This document shows positions 1-9,504 of a stretch of DNA of 49,727 nt, in pieces. The notes below the pieces were generated by a model. That model saw nothing but the letters and a program-made list of their open reading frames with translations, was not told the DNA's origin and ran no database searches. How positions within the stretch are numbered: the first letter of the stretch is position 1; the number at the start of each line of letters is the position of its first letter. Made by a program: the position numbers and the translations under genes. The stretch covers positions 1 through 49,727 of the forward strand of contig CAIOSY010000062.1 in assembly GCA_903861075.1 (NCBI GenBank). Reading direction: 5' to 3'. The stretch comes from an uncultured Nitrosomonadales bacterium. Lineage in GTDB: Bacteria > Pseudomonadota > Gammaproteobacteria > Burkholderiales > Gallionellaceae.

Positions 1-758
1 GCTAAAACCTGACGGCAAAACGGCTGGTGGCAGTAAAGATCATCGCCCAACACCGTCATGCCGCGTGTCGCATAATGTGCGCCCCACTGATTCAACCAGC
101 GCGTGGAGGCGGCCAGTTCGCAATCCTGTTTCTCGTGACCGTCTTGCGGTTGGACAAACTGGGGCGGCAGCGCAATCACGTTGCTGTGTCCAGGTGCCAC
201 GATAACCGGTGTCACCGCAATATGCCGGTAACGCGTGCTGCCATTTTTAAGCACGGATTTTGTGCAGTGGTCGCAGGAAATATTCTCTGACGAAAAGAAA
301 TCCGTACCGTCAAGCGCGATTAATAAGGTGTTGTTTATGGAACGATAGCTATCGAGATACCCCATATTAAACAACATATTGCCGATATCAACGATCAGGG
401 GGAATAGAATGTCTGGCGGTACGCTATCGAGCAGATTTCGGATTTGTGCAGCCGATGGAATCTGGTGAACCCCAAACAGGGAGCTCGCGTTGTTCTTGCC
501 GGTCGTCTCTTGCATTCTGATCTGCCAATCTAGAAAAGACGGACTTTGCGTGAAGAAAACAGAAAAGGCTGATAACCCCGCATCAATCATCTCAAATTGA
601 GTCGCGTTGCTCGGACGCCTGCTATCGGGAAGACCGGCAAAAGCCAACCGAACCTGTTCAATCAGGCTTGCATGGGTAGGCGCAGAAATGGCTGAAGTAT
701 TGATAATGCGGAATACAAATTGAATGGCATGTGACTTTTTACATCCGGGCAGCGGCAA
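1..758 (-). CDS. Transposase, DDE type, partial (runs off the left edge)
   Basis: An open minus-strand frame runs from a stop at 773-771 down to base 1 and continues outside the window. Its translation includes LIALDGTDFFSSENISCDHC, then VTPVIVAPGHSNVIALPPQF, QPQDGHEKQDCELAA and VLGDDLYCHQPFC. This layout (a D in LALDGT, a Cys pair, then VLGDDLY) is what I recall from a group of IS transposases with a zinc-binding insert; the exact IS family is not certain. There is no ATG near the N-terminus. The conserved part begins around base 689 (ISAPTHASLIEQVRLAF), and a TTG at 758 is the only usual start codon I see, so the start is a guess. The element's end must lie somewhere in 771-900 but I could not recognise a terminal inverted repeat. 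Whether the element is still active cannot be judged from this part. Confidence 0.75.
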   Translation of the reverse strand, partial: MPLPGCKKSHAIQFVFRIINTSAISAPTHASLIEQVRLAFAGLPDSRRPSNATQFEMIDAGLSAFSVFFTQSPSFLDWQIRMQETTGKNNASSLFGVHQIPSAAQIRNLLDSVPPDILFPLIVDIGNMLFNMGYLDSYRSINNTLLIALDGTDFFSSENISCDHCTKSVLKNGSTRYRHIAVTPVIVAPGHSNVIALPPQFVQPQDGHEKQDCELAASTRWLNQWGAHYATRGMTVLGDDLYCHQPFCRQVL

Positions 759-898
759 TGTACAGAGAAATCAGAAATATTCTCACTTGTAAAATGAAAG
801 CGCTTGGTTAAACGAGGATTAAATCCTGAGCAGCCCTGATTTTAGCCTGGCTGGATTGTGAATTTAGAATTGCTGGCAGAGTGAGGCATTAATAAAAA

Positions 899-922
899 TT
901 GTTTTTGTGAATGTGGTAGAAT
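899..922 (+). promoter_or_regulatory. Putative typA promoter (extended -10)
   Basis: TAGAAT at 917-922 is preceded by TGG at 914-916, the extended -10 arrangement. A TTGTTT lies at 899-904 but is too close for a standard -35, so recognition would rest mainly on the extended -10. The site is 32 bases before the typA ATG and overlaps an in-frame ATG at 907, which argues that 907 is not the start. The rest of 771-898 shows no other feature I can support. Confidence 0.45.
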
Positions 923-954
923 GCGCCCCCCATACATTTAGCAAGGCTGTATCC

Positions 955-2769
955 ATGTCACGCCAACTTCGCAATATCGCTATTATCGCTCACGTCGATC
1001 ACGGTAAAACTACTCTGGTTGATAAACTGCTGTCTCAGGCAGGTTCTTTCTCCGCTCATCAACACGTTGCAGAACGTGTTATGGATAATAACGATCTGGA
1101 AAAGGAGCGTGGGATTACCATTCTGGCGAAAAATTGCGCTGTAGAATTTAAGGGTGTGCATATCAATATCGTCGACACCCCGGGTCACGCCGACTTCGGT
1201 GGTGAGGTTGAGCGTGTGCTGGGTATGGTTGACGGTGTGTTGCTGCTGGTTGATGCGGTTGACGGCCCTATGCCTCAGACCCGTTTTGTGACCAAAAAAG
1301 CGCTGGCATTGGGTCTGCGTCCTATCGTGGTCATAAATAAGGTTGACCGTCCAGGCGCACGTCCTGATTGGGTTGTAGACCAAACTTTCGATTTGTTCGA
1401 CAAGTTAGGCGCGACTGACGAACAGTTGGATTTTCCGGTTGTTTACGCGTCTGCATTGAACGGTTATGCAATGACCGAACTGGAAAACGTCACTGACAAT
1501 ATGTTCGCATTGTTGGATGTGGTTTTGGAAAACGTACCCGCTCCTAGCGTGTCTGCGACTGAAGAGCCTTTGCAATTACAAATCTCTGCGCTGGATTACT
1601 CCAGTTTCGTGGGTCGTATCGGTGTAGGTCGCGTAACACGCGGCAAGATTCGTCCAGGCCAGGAAGTGAGGGTAATGAATGGCGATAAGTCTGCCAAGAA
1701 GGCACGCGTCAATCAGGTTCTGGGTTTCCGTGGTATCGAACGTGTATTGCTGGAAGAAGCTATGGCTGGCGACATCGTGCTGATCAATGGTATCGATGAA
1801 ATCGGTATCGGCGTAACCATCGCTGACGTAAGCCGCCCTGAAGCATTGCCATTGCCTAAGATAGATGAGCCAACCTTGAGCATGAATTTGATGGTGAACA
1901 CCTCGCCCTTGTGCGGTCAAGAAGGCAAAATGATCACGAGCCGTCAGATTCGTGATCGTCTGAACAAAGAATTGCTGGTCAACGTCGCCTTGCGTGTTGA
2001 AGAAACAGACAATACCGACGTATTCCTGTTGTCAGGTCGCGGCGAATTGCATCTGACGATTCTGTTGGAAAATATGCGTCGTGAAGGTTTTGAGATGGGC
2101 GTTGGTAAGCCGCGTGTTGTGTACCGTGAAATCAACGGCGAAAAGTGTGAACCGTTCGAAATGCTGACCGTGGACGTAGAAGATACCAACCAGGGCGCAG
2201 TCATGGAAGAATTGGGTCGTCGTCGTGGCGATTTGCAAGACATGCAACCGGATGGCCATGGTCGCGTGCGTCTGGAATACCGTATTCCTGCGCGCGGCCT
2301 GATCGGCTTCCAGTCTGAATTTATGACGTTGACTCGCGGTACCGGCATTATGGCTCACGTGTTTGATGACTACGCACCGGTTAAGGCCGATATGCCAGGT
2401 CGTCGTAACGGCGTGTTGATTTCATCCGAACAAGGCGATGCCGTTGCTTATGCATTGTGGAAACTGGAAGATCGCGGTCGCATGATCGTGGTTCCCGGCG
2501 ATAAATTATATGAAGGTATGATTATCGGTATACATAGTCGTGATAACGATCTGATCGTGAATCCAATCAAGGGTAAGCAATTGACCAACGTACGTTCATC
2601 CGGCACCGATGAAGCCGTTCGTCTAACCCCGCCTGTCCGCCTGACGTTGGAATCAGCCGTTGAGTTCATCGACGACGATGAATTGGTTGAAATTACACCG
2701 GTTTCAATTCGTGTTCGTAAACGTTTTTTGACAGAAAACGAACGCAAGCGTAACGTTCGCGGTATGTAA
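955..2769 (+). CDS. typA: Ribosome-associated GTPase TypA/BipA
   Basis: TypA (BipA) is a translational GTPase related to EF-G/LepA that binds the 70S ribosome and helps subunit assembly and stress or low-temperature growth. The 604-residue product has the usual family length. The G domain starts at once, with P-loop [10 protein letters not shown], switch motif [13 protein letters not shown] and NKVD. EF-Tu domain 2, EF-G III/V-like domains and the BipA-specific C-terminal domain follow. The start at 955 ([10 protein letters not shown]) matches the family N-terminus. The frame also has an ATG at 907, but that lies upstream of or inside the likely promoter and would add 16 atypical residues. 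The gene stands alone between its own promoter and a strong terminator at 2785-2823. Confidence 0.97.
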   Translation: MSRQLRNIAIIAHVDHGKTTLVDKLLSQAGSFSAHQHVAERVMDNNDLEKERGITILAKNCAVEFKGVHINIVDTPGHADFGGEVERVLGMVDGVLLLVDAVDGPMPQTRFVTKKALALGLRPIVVINKVDRPGARPDWVVDQTFDLFDKLGATDEQLDFPVVYASALNGYAMTELENVTDNMFALLDVVLENVPAPSVSATEEPLQLQISALDYSSFVGRIGVGRVTRGKIRPGQEVRVMNGDKSAKKARVNQVLGFRGIERVLLEEAMAGDIVLINGIDEIGIGVTIADVSRPEALPLPKIDEPTLSMNLMVNTSPLCGQEGKMITSRQIRDRLNKELLVNVALRVEETDNTDVFLLSGRGELHLTILLENMRREGFEMGVGKPRVVYREINGEKCEPFEMLTVDVEDTNQGAVMEELGRRRGDLQDMQPDGHGRVRLEYRIPARGLIGFQSEFMTLTRGTGIMAHVFDDYAPVKADMPGRRNGVLISSEQGDAVAYALWKLEDRGRMIVVPGDKLYEGMIIGIHSRDNDLIVNPIKGKQLTNVRSSGTDEAVRLTPPVRLTLESAVEFIDDDELVEITPVSIRVRKRFLTENERKRNVRGM

Positions 2770-2784
2770 TCAGTTAGTTGTCTA

Positions 2785-2823
2785 CAAAAAAGCCGTCCGG
2801 TTATTAACCGGGCGGCTTTTTTA
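2785..2823 (+). terminator. Rho-independent terminator after typA
   Basis: A GC-rich hairpin, AAGCCGTCCGGTT with loop ATT pairing back to AACCGGGCGGCTT, is followed by a run of six T. An A run sits on the other side, so it could also act on the fabI strand, whose stop codon is about 50 bases further on. Confidence 0.9.
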
Positions 2824-2871
2824 CGATAGTGCAAGGAGCGTGTCGCAACCCCTTACGCTTGTTTCCCTCTG

Positions 2872-3660
2872 TTATTCTTCCGTGCTGCCAAGTGATGTGG
2901 TGTTAAAGCCGCCATCGACATAAGTAATTTCTCCTGTGATACCACTGGCCAGATCGCTGCATAAAAATGCCGCTGCATTACCGACTTCCTCAACGGTAAC
3001 ATTGCGCTTGAGCGGTGCGTGTTTTTCGTTGTAACCGAGTAATTTGCCAAAATCAGCGATGCCAGCAGCTGCCAGGGTTCGTATAGGTCCGGCAGAAATC
3101 GCATTGGCACGGATACCTTTGCTGCCCAGTTGCATGGCAAGGTATCGCACGCTAGCTTCAAGGCTGGCCTTGGCCATGCCCATCACGTTATAGTGTGGCA
3201 TGGTTCGAACCGCGCCCAGATAACTCAAGGTCAGAATCGCCGCCCGGCGACCTTCCATCATCGGAAGAGCCGCTTTTGCCATAGCGGGGAAACTGTAGGC
3301 GCTGATGTCGTGCGCCATACGGAAGGCTTCCCGGCTGAAGCCATCGAGAAATTCACCTTCTAATGCTTCGCGAGGGGCGAAGGCTATCGCATGTACGAAG
3401 CCATCAAAGCCATCCCAGTGTTGTTTTAAATCGATGAAGAGTTGGTCTATATCAGTGTCATTTGCGACATCGCATTGAAATACCAAATCGCTATCAAACT
3501 CCTTTGCCAGGCCCAGTACGCGTTCACGTACACGTTCTCCCTGATAAGTAAAAGCAAGACAGGCTCCTTCTCTGTGCATAGACTGCGCAATTCCGTAGGC
3601 AATGGAGCGGGTGCTGATCATCCCGGTAATCAAGATGCGTTTGTTGGCCAAAAATCCCAT
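2872..3660 (-). CDS. fabI: Enoyl-[acyl-carrier-protein] reductase FabI
   Basis: FabI performs the last reduction of each fatty acid elongation cycle, trans-2-enoyl-ACP to acyl-ACP with NADH. The 262-residue protein is a short-chain dehydrogenase of the FabI type. It has an N-terminal nucleotide-binding segment [19 protein letters not shown] and the catalytic set Tyr147, Tyr157 and Lys164 ([10 protein letters not shown]) with the Y-x6-K spacing. [11 protein letters not shown] is the substrate loop, and [11 protein letters not shown] lies near the C-terminus. An AAAGGAC ribosome-binding site sits just before the ATG. It is transcribed divergently from the ccm operon, with a TATAAT box at 3694-3699 on its own strand. 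No second fab gene is adjacent. Confidence 0.97.
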   Translation of the reverse strand: MGFLANKRILITGMISTRSIAYGIAQSMHREGACLAFTYQGERVRERVLGLAKEFDSDLVFQCDVANDTDIDQLFIDLKQHWDGFDGFVHAIAFAPREALEGEFLDGFSREAFRMAHDISAYSFPAMAKAALPMMEGRRAAILTLSYLGAVRTMPHYNVMGMAKASLEASVRYLAMQLGSKGIRANAISAGPIRTLAAAGIADFGKLLGYNEKHAPLKRNVTVEEVGNAAAFLCSDLASGITGEITYVDGGFNTTSLGSTEE

Positions 3661-3693
3661 GTGCGTCCTTTAAGGTTGGTCAAAAGTTGTCAG

Positions 3694-3739
3694 ATTATAA
3701 AGCAATGCTGTGCAATCGTCTGATGCATTCGTATATAAT
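3694..3739. promoter_or_regulatory. Divergent -10 boxes between fabI and ccmA
   Basis: The 109-base gap between the two start codons holds two perfect TATAAT hexamers, one per strand. The minus-strand copy at 3694-3699 would serve fabI and the plus-strand copy at 3734-3739 would serve ccmA. The plus-strand -35 at 17 bp spacing is poor (TGCAAT, 3711-3716) and the minus-strand -35 is also weak. The back-to-back arrangement suggests the two promoters could interfere with each other. Confidence 0.5.
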
Positions 3740-3769
3740 CCAAAGTTGTTCAATTTCAGGTTTCTTTTC

Positions 3770-4384
3770 ATGCTGGAAATCAGCAATCTTGCTTGTAGCC
3801 GGGGTGATCATCGCTTGTTTGCGGGATTAAGCTTTGAGCTTCACCCCGGGCAAATTCTACAAATTCAGGGGAAAAATGGTAGCGGGAAGACCAGTCTGCT
3901 GCGTACGCTATGCGGTTTCATCACGCCTGATGAAGGGAAAATAGCCTGGTGTGGTGAGGATGTGCGTGACCTTGATGAAGATTATTTTGCCAGGATGATC
4001 TATCTTGGCCATTTAAACGCGATTAAGGACGAGTTGAGTGCGCTGGAAAATCTGCGTATTTCTGCGGGTTTGTCTGGTATTGAGCTGAATGAGCTGAATG
4101 CGATTGCGGCTTTAAGACGTATGGGTTTGAAAGGGCGTGAGCGCTTACCGACCAAGGTGCTCTCTCAAGGTCAGCGCCGCCGTGTTGCTTTAGCGCGTCT
4201 GTTGGTGAGTCATGCAACCTTATGGGTGCTCGATGAACCCTTGACAGCTTTAGATGTGGGAGCGGTGACCCTGATGGGGGAATTGATAGGAGAGCATTTG
4301 GCGCAGCAAGGTATGGTCATTTATACGACGCATCAACCGCTGATTGTTCCGGGTGTTGAAATTGCCAGTTTGTCTTTGTCATGA
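3770..4384 (+). CDS. ccmA: Haem export ABC transporter ATP-binding protein CcmA
   Basis: CcmA is the ATPase of the CcmAB(C)D complex that releases holo-CcmE from CcmC in system I cytochrome c maturation. The 204-residue protein has Walker A GKNGSGKTSLL (around residues 33-43), signature LSQGQRRRVALARL, Walker B TLWVLDEPLTALD and the switch H in YTTHQP. I place the start at the ATG at 3770 (MLEISNLACSRG). The longer frame from 3710 would run through the -10 box. The stop overlaps the ccmB start (ATGA at 4381-4384), implying translational coupling. It is the first gene of a nine-gene operon. Confidence 0.95.
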   Translation: MLEISNLACSRGDHRLFAGLSFELHPGQILQIQGKNGSGKTSLLRTLCGFITPDEGKIAWCGEDVRDLDEDYFARMIYLGHLNAIKDELSALENLRISAGLSGIELNELNAIAALRRMGLKGRERLPTKVLSQGQRRRVALARLLVSHATLWVLDEPLTALDVGAVTLMGELIGEHLAQQGMVIYTTHQPLIVPGVEIASLSLS

Positions 4385-5064
4385 AGAAATTATCCCTGCT
4401 TTCCCTGTTAATATTGGTTGTCCGTCGAGACTTGATACTGGCGATGCGCCGCCGTGCAGATGTGCTGACAACTTTGTTCTTTTTCGTGATGGTTGTGAGT
4501 CTTTTTCCTTTGGGTGTCGGGCCGGAAATGGATATGTTGCGCAAGATGGCGCCCGGCGTATTGTGGGTAGCAGCCTTACTTGCATCAATGTTGTCGTTAG
4601 GCAGGCTATTTTCGGCTGACTATTTGGATGGTACGCTAGAGCAAATGCTGCTCGCGCCGCAGTCTTTGTCTCTTCTTGTGCTGGGTAAGATGGCTGCGCA
4701 CTGGATGGTATCCGGCCTGCCGCTGGCGTTGATGACGCCTGTGTTGGGACTGCAGTTTGATATGTCGGTTGAGGCGATCGGCGTGCTGATGTTGACCCTG
4801 ATACTCGGGACGCCGATATTGAGCATGATAGGTGCAATTGGCGCGGCATTAACCCTGGGGTTGCGTGGTGGCGGAGTATTGCTGTCCTTGCTGGTCTTGC
4901 CCTTATGTATCCCGGTGTTGATTTTTGGCACAGGTGCGGTACAGGCAGTGACGTCGGGTTTGAATGTGTCAGCACATTTGTCTTTGATGGGTGCATTGTT
5001 ACTGTTGGCTCTGGTGTTTACACCATGGGTTACGGCACAGGCATTAAGAATTTCGATGGAGTGA
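4381..5064 (+). CDS. ccmB: Haem exporter membrane subunit CcmB
   Basis: CcmB is the integral membrane partner of CcmA. The 227-residue protein has the six hydrophobic segments expected of the family and a typical start (VVRRDLILAMRRRADVLTTL). The phrase LFPLGVGPE near residue 40 and the stretch RLFSADYLDGTLEQ are family hallmarks. It overlaps ccmA by four bases and is four bases from ccmC. The length is normal. Confidence 0.95.
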   Translation: MKKLSLLSLLILVVRRDLILAMRRRADVLTTLFFFVMVVSLFPLGVGPEMDMLRKMAPGVLWVAALLASMLSLGRLFSADYLDGTLEQMLLAPQSLSLLVLGKMAAHWMVSGLPLALMTPVLGLQFDMSVEAIGVLMLTLILGTPILSMIGAIGAALTLGLRGGGVLLSLLVLPLCIPVLIFGTGAVQAVTSGLNVSAHLSLMGALLLLALVFTPWVTAQALRISME

Positions 5065-5068
5065 GTTT

Positions 5069-5803
5069 ATGGCAATTAACTGGTTTAAATATTCAGCACC
5101 TACTACTTTTTATCCTTTGGCTGGAAAGTTGATTCCCTGGTTTGCCGTTTCATCGGCAATTTTGTTCGCAATCGGTCTGTATATCGGCTTTGTTATCGCG
5201 CCGGCCGATGCAACACAGGGTGAGTTTTATCGCATTATCTTCATTCATGTACCATCCTCAATCATTTCGATGTTTTTGTATCTGATCATGGCGGCTTATG
5301 CTGCGCTGGGTCTGATTTTCAATACGCGCTTATCCTCTATGATGGCCAGTGCAATTGCACCGACCGGTGCTTTGTTTGCCTTTATTTCCTTGTGGACAGG
5401 GGCTTTGTGGGGAAAACCGATGTGGGGTGCATGGTGGGTTTGGGATGCGCGACTGACCTCTGAATTGATTTTGCTGTTTTTATATTTAGGCTTTATCGCC
5501 CTGCACGCATCAATAGATGATCCGCGTCGAGCCGACCGTGCTGCTGCCTTATTGGCACTCGTCGGGTCAGTGAATGTACCTATTATTTATTTTTCGGTTA
5601 AATGGTGGAATACCTTGCATCAGGGTTCGACCATTAAGTATTCGGGAACTTCAATGCACGTTGCGATGCAACAAGCGATGTTCACCATGTTGGCCGCCTG
5701 CTGGTTGTATGCGATTACGATTGCCTTGATGCGGGTGCGCAGTATCATCCTTGAGCGCGAAAAAAATACCAAATGGATCACTGAATTGGCGGAGGTAAAG
5801 TAA
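5069..5803 (+). CDS. ccmC: Haem-handling protein CcmC
   Basis: CcmC loads haem onto CcmE at the periplasmic face of the inner membrane. The 244-residue protein has six membrane segments and the tryptophan-rich WWD motif WGAWWVWDARLTSEL at about residues 119-133. Flanking histidines (IHVPSS and LHQGSTI regions) fit the known haem ligands. A GGAGTGAG ribosome-binding sequence overlaps the end of ccmB. Its stop overlaps the ccmD start by one base (TAATG). Confidence 0.96.
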   Translation: MAINWFKYSAPTTFYPLAGKLIPWFAVSSAILFAIGLYIGFVIAPADATQGEFYRIIFIHVPSSIISMFLYLIMAAYAALGLIFNTRLSSMMASAIAPTGALFAFISLWTGALWGKPMWGAWWVWDARLTSELILLFLYLGFIALHASIDDPRRADRAAALLALVGSVNVPIIYFSVKWWNTLHQGSTIKYSGTSMHVAMQQAMFTMLAACWLYAITIALMRVRSIILEREKNTKWITELAEVK

Positions 5804-5970
5804 TGGGTCTGGATATCTGGATGAGAGAAAATCCGCTTACCTATATTTGGGTAGGCTCTTACGCGGTCGCTTTTATTATTTTCCTGATTGAAATAATAAT
5901 GGTCATACATAAACGAAAAAATACCCTGCAACAGTTGCGTCTGATGCGTGAAGCATTGGAAGAGGAATAA
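5803..5970 (+). CDS. ccmD: Haem exporter subunit CcmD (small)
   Basis: This 55-residue gene is easily missed because of its size. It starts with the ATG that overlaps the ccmC stop and follows a GGAGG ribosome-binding site at 5791-5795. The product begins [20 protein letters not shown] and has a single membrane helix [16 protein letters not shown] basic, then charged helical tail ([19 protein letters not shown]) follows. That one-helix topology with a cytoplasmic tail, and the place between ccmC and ccmE, identify CcmD, which is needed to release holo-CcmE from the CcmABC complex. Confidence 0.92.
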   Translation: MGLDIWMRENPLTYIWVGSYAVAFIIFLIEIIMVIHKRKNTLQQLRLMREALEEE

Positions 5971-5971
5971 T

Positions 5972-6430
5972 ATGAAACCGCGTCAAAAAAGAGCTTTATA
6001 TATCGTGGTTGCCATTATCGCCGTGGGTCTTGCGGTGGGCTTGGTACTCAATGCGCTAAAAGATAACGTCAGCCTTTACTTTACACCGACGCAGGTATTT
6101 AACAATGAAGCGCCTCAGGGTCACAATTTTCGTATTGGCGGCCTGGTAGAAGAGGGCAGCATACAGCGTGAAAAAGACGGCCTGACCGTACATTTTATGA
6201 TTACCGATCTTAAGCGAAAATTGCCCGTGGTCTACAAGGGTATTTTGCCAGATTTGTTTAAAGAAGGTAAAGGCGTGGTCGCTCAAGGGAAAATGGAGGC
6301 GGATGGTGTGATGCACGCCTCTGAAGTACTGGCTAAACATGATGAAAACTATATGCCACCTGAAGCGGCTGATGCCTTGAAAAGGGCTGGCGCGGACAAT
6401 GCAATATCTAGCGTTCCTGCTATAAAATAA
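5972..6430 (+). CDS. ccmE: Cytochrome c maturation haem chaperone CcmE
   Basis: CcmE binds haem covalently in the periplasm and passes it to the CcmFH lyase. The 152-residue product has an N-terminal anchor ([20 protein letters not shown]) and the OB-fold with [11 protein letters not shown]. The signature [12 protein letters not shown] carries the haem-attaching histidine and following tyrosine. The ATG at 5972, right after AGAGGAATAAT, gives the usual MKPRQKR start; an upstream ATG at 5948 lies inside ccmD and is rejected. It is one base from the ccmD stop. Confidence 0.96.
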   Translation: MKPRQKRALYIVVAIIAVGLAVGLVLNALKDNVSLYFTPTQVFNNEAPQGHNFRIGGLVEEGSIQREKDGLTVHFMITDLKRKLPVVYKGILPDLFKEGKGVVAQGKMEADGVMHASEVLAKHDENYMPPEAADALKRAGADNAISSVPAIK

Positions 6431-6446
6431 ACCAGAAAGATCGTAC

Positions 6447-8483
6447 ATGATTCCAGAACTAGGTCATTTTTCACTTATCATTGCGCTGTGTTTAGCGATG
6501 GTTTTAGGCGTGCTGCCGATATTGGGTGCCGCGCGCAATAATCAGGTCTTTATGGGATTCGCACGTCCTCTGGCTTACGGCCAGTTGTTGTTTGTGGGGC
6601 TGGCATTTTCCGCACTGGCTCACGCCTTTATGAGCAACGATTTTTCTGTGCTGTATGTGGCTCAGCATTCCAACTCTCAACTGCCCGGTCAATACCGTTT
6701 TGCCGCCATCTGGGGTGGGCATGAAGGTTCATTGTTGCTGTGGGCTTTGTTTTTGTCGGTGTGGACTGCAGCCGTTGCGGTTTTTAGTCGTCATTTGCCT
6801 GAAGAAATGGTCGCACGTGTTCTGGGTGTGATGGGGCTAATTTCGGTAGGTTTTATTTTATTCATGCTGTTTACCAGTAGTCCCTTTGAGCGTTTACTGC
6901 CTGCCGCCGCCGATGGCAGGGATTTGAATCCCTTGTTGCAGGATCCCGGTTTAGTGATCCATCCGCCCATGCTTTATATGGGGTATGTTGGATTTTCAGT
7001 CGCTTATGCATTTGCCATCTCCGCATTGTTAGGGGGGAAACTTGATGCCACCTGGGCGCGCTGGTCACGTCCCTGGACGACGGTCGCCTGGGTGTTTATG
7101 ACTATCGGTATCGGATTGGGTAGTGGTTGGGCGTATTACGAACTGGGCTGGGGTGGATGGTGGTTCTGGGATCCTGTGGAAAATGCTTCATTTATGCCCT
7201 GGTTGCTGGGTACGGCCTTGATACATTCACTGGCCGTGACAGAAAAACGGGGTGCGTTTAAAAGTTGGACGGTGCTTTTGGCGATTGCGGCATTTTCATT
7301 GAGTCTGCTGGGTACCTTCTTAGTGCGTTCCGGCGTACTGACCTCTGTGCATTCGTTTGCTGCCGATCCTAAACGCGGTATTTTTATTCTGAGTTTTCTG
7401 GTGCTGGTCATCGGAGCCTCCTTGCTACTGTTCGCCTGGCGTGCACCTAAAGTCGGCTTGGGCGGGAAGTTCGATATGTTGTCACGCGAATCATTGCTGC
7501 TCTCGAACAACGTTCTGCTCTCCGTCGCGTCCGCTTCGGTGTTTATCGGCACGTTATATCCGCTGTTCATGGATGCATTGGGTTATGGCAAGTTGTCGGT
7601 CGGCCCCCCGTACTTTGAAGCCGTTTTCGTTCCGTTGATGCTGCCTATGGTATTTATGATGGGACTCGGACCGCTGGCGCGATGGAAAAAAATGGCCGTG
7701 CCTGATCTGGCGCAGCGTGTGAAATGGGCGTTTGCCAGTGCGCTGGTATTAGCTTTGCTATTGCCGTTGTTGATGGGTAAGTTTTTATCGCTGGAATCCA
7801 ATAAATGGTCTCCAATGATCGTATTGGGTCTGTTGATGGCGTTCTGGATCATCGCAACGCTCTTTGTCGGTTTGCGTCAGCGTTTGGCCGGGTCGGGCAG
7901 CTTAATGACACGGATACGTAAGCAGAGTCTGAGTTATTACGGTATGCAGTTAGCCCATTTGGGTGTTGCTTTTTTCATAGTCGGAGTGACCCTGGTGAAA
8001 GGCTATGAAACCGAACGTGATGTGCGTATGAACGTCGGTGATACGGTAGCCGCCGGGGGTTACGAGTTTCGTTTTAATGGCGTGACTGAAAGCGAAGGGC
8101 CTAACTATATTGCGGGTGTAGGTCATGTTACCGTCAGTCATGATGGCAAAATAGTCGGTGAGTTAACGCCTGAAAAACGCCAGTACAATGTCTCCGGTAT
8201 GCCATTAACGGAGGCGGCTATACAAACTGGCGTGTTTAGAGATTTATATGTTTCGCTAGGTGAAGCCATTCCTGAATCCGATGGCGCATGGGCGGTTCGA
8301 GTTTACATTAAACCTTTCATAGACTGGATTTGGGCTGGCTGTTTCTTAATGGCGCTGGGCGGTATCTTGGCTGTGTCAGATCGTCGTTACCGCATCCATA
8401 AAAAACCTGTTGCCAAGGTAGATTCCCCGGTTGTCAGTATTCAGGCATCTGTACCTGTTCTACCAGAAGGAGCTGCATCATGA
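6447..8483 (+). CDS. ccmF: Haem lyase subunit CcmF
   Basis: CcmF is the core of the haem lyase that attaches haem to the CxxCH motif of apocytochromes. The 678-residue protein has many membrane helices and the WWD motif GWGGWWFWDPVENASFMPWL near residues 234-253. Conserved histidines are seen in GHEGSLLLW and in the HP of LVIHPPMLYMGY. Its length is normal for the family. The stop overlaps the ccmG start by four bases. Confidence 0.97.
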   Translation: MIPELGHFSLIIALCLAMVLGVLPILGAARNNQVFMGFARPLAYGQLLFVGLAFSALAHAFMSNDFSVLYVAQHSNSQLPGQYRFAAIWGGHEGSLLLWALFLSVWTAAVAVFSRHLPEEMVARVLGVMGLISVGFILFMLFTSSPFERLLPAAADGRDLNPLLQDPGLVIHPPMLYMGYVGFSVAYAFAISALLGGKLDATWARWSRPWTTVAWVFMTIGIGLGSGWAYYELGWGGWWFWDPVENASFMPWLLGTALIHSLAVTEKRGAFKSWTVLLAIAAFSLSLLGTFLVRSGVLTSVHSFAADPKRGIFILSFLVLVIGASLLLFAWRAPKVGLGGKFDMLSRESLLLSNNVLLSVASASVFIGTLYPLFMDALGYGKLSVGPPYFEAVFVPLMLPMVFMMGLGPLARWKKMAVPDLAQRVKWAFASALVLALLLPLLMGKFLSLESNKWSPMIVLGLLMAFWIIATLFVGLRQRLAGSGSLMTRIRKQSLSYYGMQLAHLGVAFFIVGVTLVKGYETERDVRMNVGDTVAAGGYEFRFNGVTESEGPNYIAGVGHVTVSHDGKIVGELTPEKRQYNVSGMPLTEAAIQTGVFRDLYVSLGEAIPESDGAWAVRVYIKPFIDWIWAGCFLMALGGILAVSDRRYRIHKKPVAKVDSPVVSIQASVPVLPEGAAS

Positions 8484-9007
8484 TGCGTTTTATTTTACCT
8501 TTTATCATTTTTCTGGTTCTGTCGGTATTTTTATATAAAGGCTTGGGACGCGATACACGCGAAGTGCCCTCGCCGCTGGTCGGTAAGGCCGCACCAGCCT
8601 TTGTTTTACCGTTATTACATGAACCGGCTCAGCAGTTTTCTCCTAAAGATATGCAGGGCAAAGTCTGGCTGCTGAATGTCTGGGCATCCTGGTGTGGTGC
8701 TTGTAAGGATGAACATCCGGTCTTGATGGCGCTCGCCAGTCAGAATATCCTGCCCATCGTTGGTTTGGACTATAAGGATAAGCGTGAAGATGGTGAGTTG
8801 ACGCTCAAAAAAGCAGGCGATCCTTACTCACTGGTGATTGCCGATATGGATGGCCGGGTCGGCTTTGATTACGGTGTGTATGGTGTGCCGGAAACCTATG
8901 TGATCGACAAACAGGGCATGATAGCCTACAAGTTGATCGGGGCGGTGACGGCAGAAAATCTGCGGGAAAAAATTCTGCCTCTGGTTGCGGAGTTAAAAGC
9001 TAAATGA
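8480..9007 (+). CDS. ccmG: Thiol:disulfide interchange protein CcmG/DsbE
   Basis: CcmG is a membrane-anchored periplasmic thioredoxin that keeps apocytochrome or CcmH cysteines reduced. The 175-residue product has an N-terminal anchor (FILPFIIFLVLSVFLY) and the active site NVWASWCGACKDEHP around residues 71-85. A cis-proline region, YGVYGVPETYVID, comes later. It starts with two ATG codons in a row at 8480 and 8483, and either could be used. It overlaps both neighbours by four bases. Confidence 0.95.
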   Translation: MMRFILPFIIFLVLSVFLYKGLGRDTREVPSPLVGKAAPAFVLPLLHEPAQQFSPKDMQGKVWLLNVWASWCGACKDEHPVLMALASQNILPIVGLDYKDKREDGELTLKKAGDPYSLVIADMDGRVGFDYGVYGVPETYVIDKQGMIAYKLIGAVTAENLREKILPLVAELKAK

Positions 9008-9504
9008 GATATTTTTTAATTGGATTGCTGTGTTTGCTGCCGATGTTTGCCCAAGGCGCGGTGGCGACAGATATTGCCGATGATCCGGTGACGGAACGTC
9101 GTATGATGCTGTTAGCCGAAAAAGTGCGATGTCTGGTCTGTCAAAGTGAACCTGTTTCAAATTCACATTCAGATTGGTCCAAGGATGTGCGTCAGATCAT
9201 GCGTGACAAGATGAAGGCAGGCGCGACAGACCAGCAGATACTGGATCTTTTGGTTGAACGTTTTGGCAAGTCGGTTTTGTTCGATCCCCCCGTTGACAAG
9301 GAAACTATGCCACTTTGGGCTGCTCCTTTTGTTTTGTTACTGCTGGGGGGGCTAGGTTTGGGTTATCAGTTGCGGAAACGAAGCAGTGTTGTTCAGGAAG
9401 CTGAGTTATCCGCAGCCGATGAGCTGCGGGTTGCGAGTTTGCTTAATGAAACTGTTAGTGCGCAAACCCGTGCGTCTAACCCTATGAAGGATCCAAAAGC
9501 ATGA
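9004..9504 (+). CDS. ccmH: Cytochrome c maturation protein CcmH
   Basis: CcmH is a thioredox protein that interacts with apocytochrome and CcmF. The 166-residue product has a signal peptide (YFLIGLLCLLPMFAQGAVA) and the redox motif VRCLVCQSE with two cysteines in LRCxxC form. It has one C-terminal membrane helix, LWAAPFVLLLLGGLGLGYQL. Only the short N-terminal form is encoded here. The TPR part is supplied by the separate downstream ccmI rather than by a fused E. coli-type CcmH. Confidence 0.95.
   Translation: MRYFLIGLLCLLPMFAQGAVATDIADDPVTERRMMLLAEKVRCLVCQSEPVSNSHSDWSKDVRQIMRDKMKAGATDQQILDLLVERFGKSVLFDPPVDKETMPLWAAPFVLLLLGGLGLGYQLRKRSSVVQEAELSAADELRVASLLNETVSAQTRASNPMKDPKA

Noticed and set aside
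27-290. Plus-strand frame of 87 codons at the left edge
   Set aside because: The minus strand of the same bases gives a clear transposase sequence, so this is a shadow.
907-954. Upstream ATG for typA, 16 residues earlier
   Set aside because: It overlaps the extended -10 box and the family N-terminus begins at 955.
5620-5931. 103-codon minus-strand frame across the ccmC-ccmD junction
   Set aside because: The plus strand carries the end of ccmC and the whole of ccmD, so the frame is a shadow.
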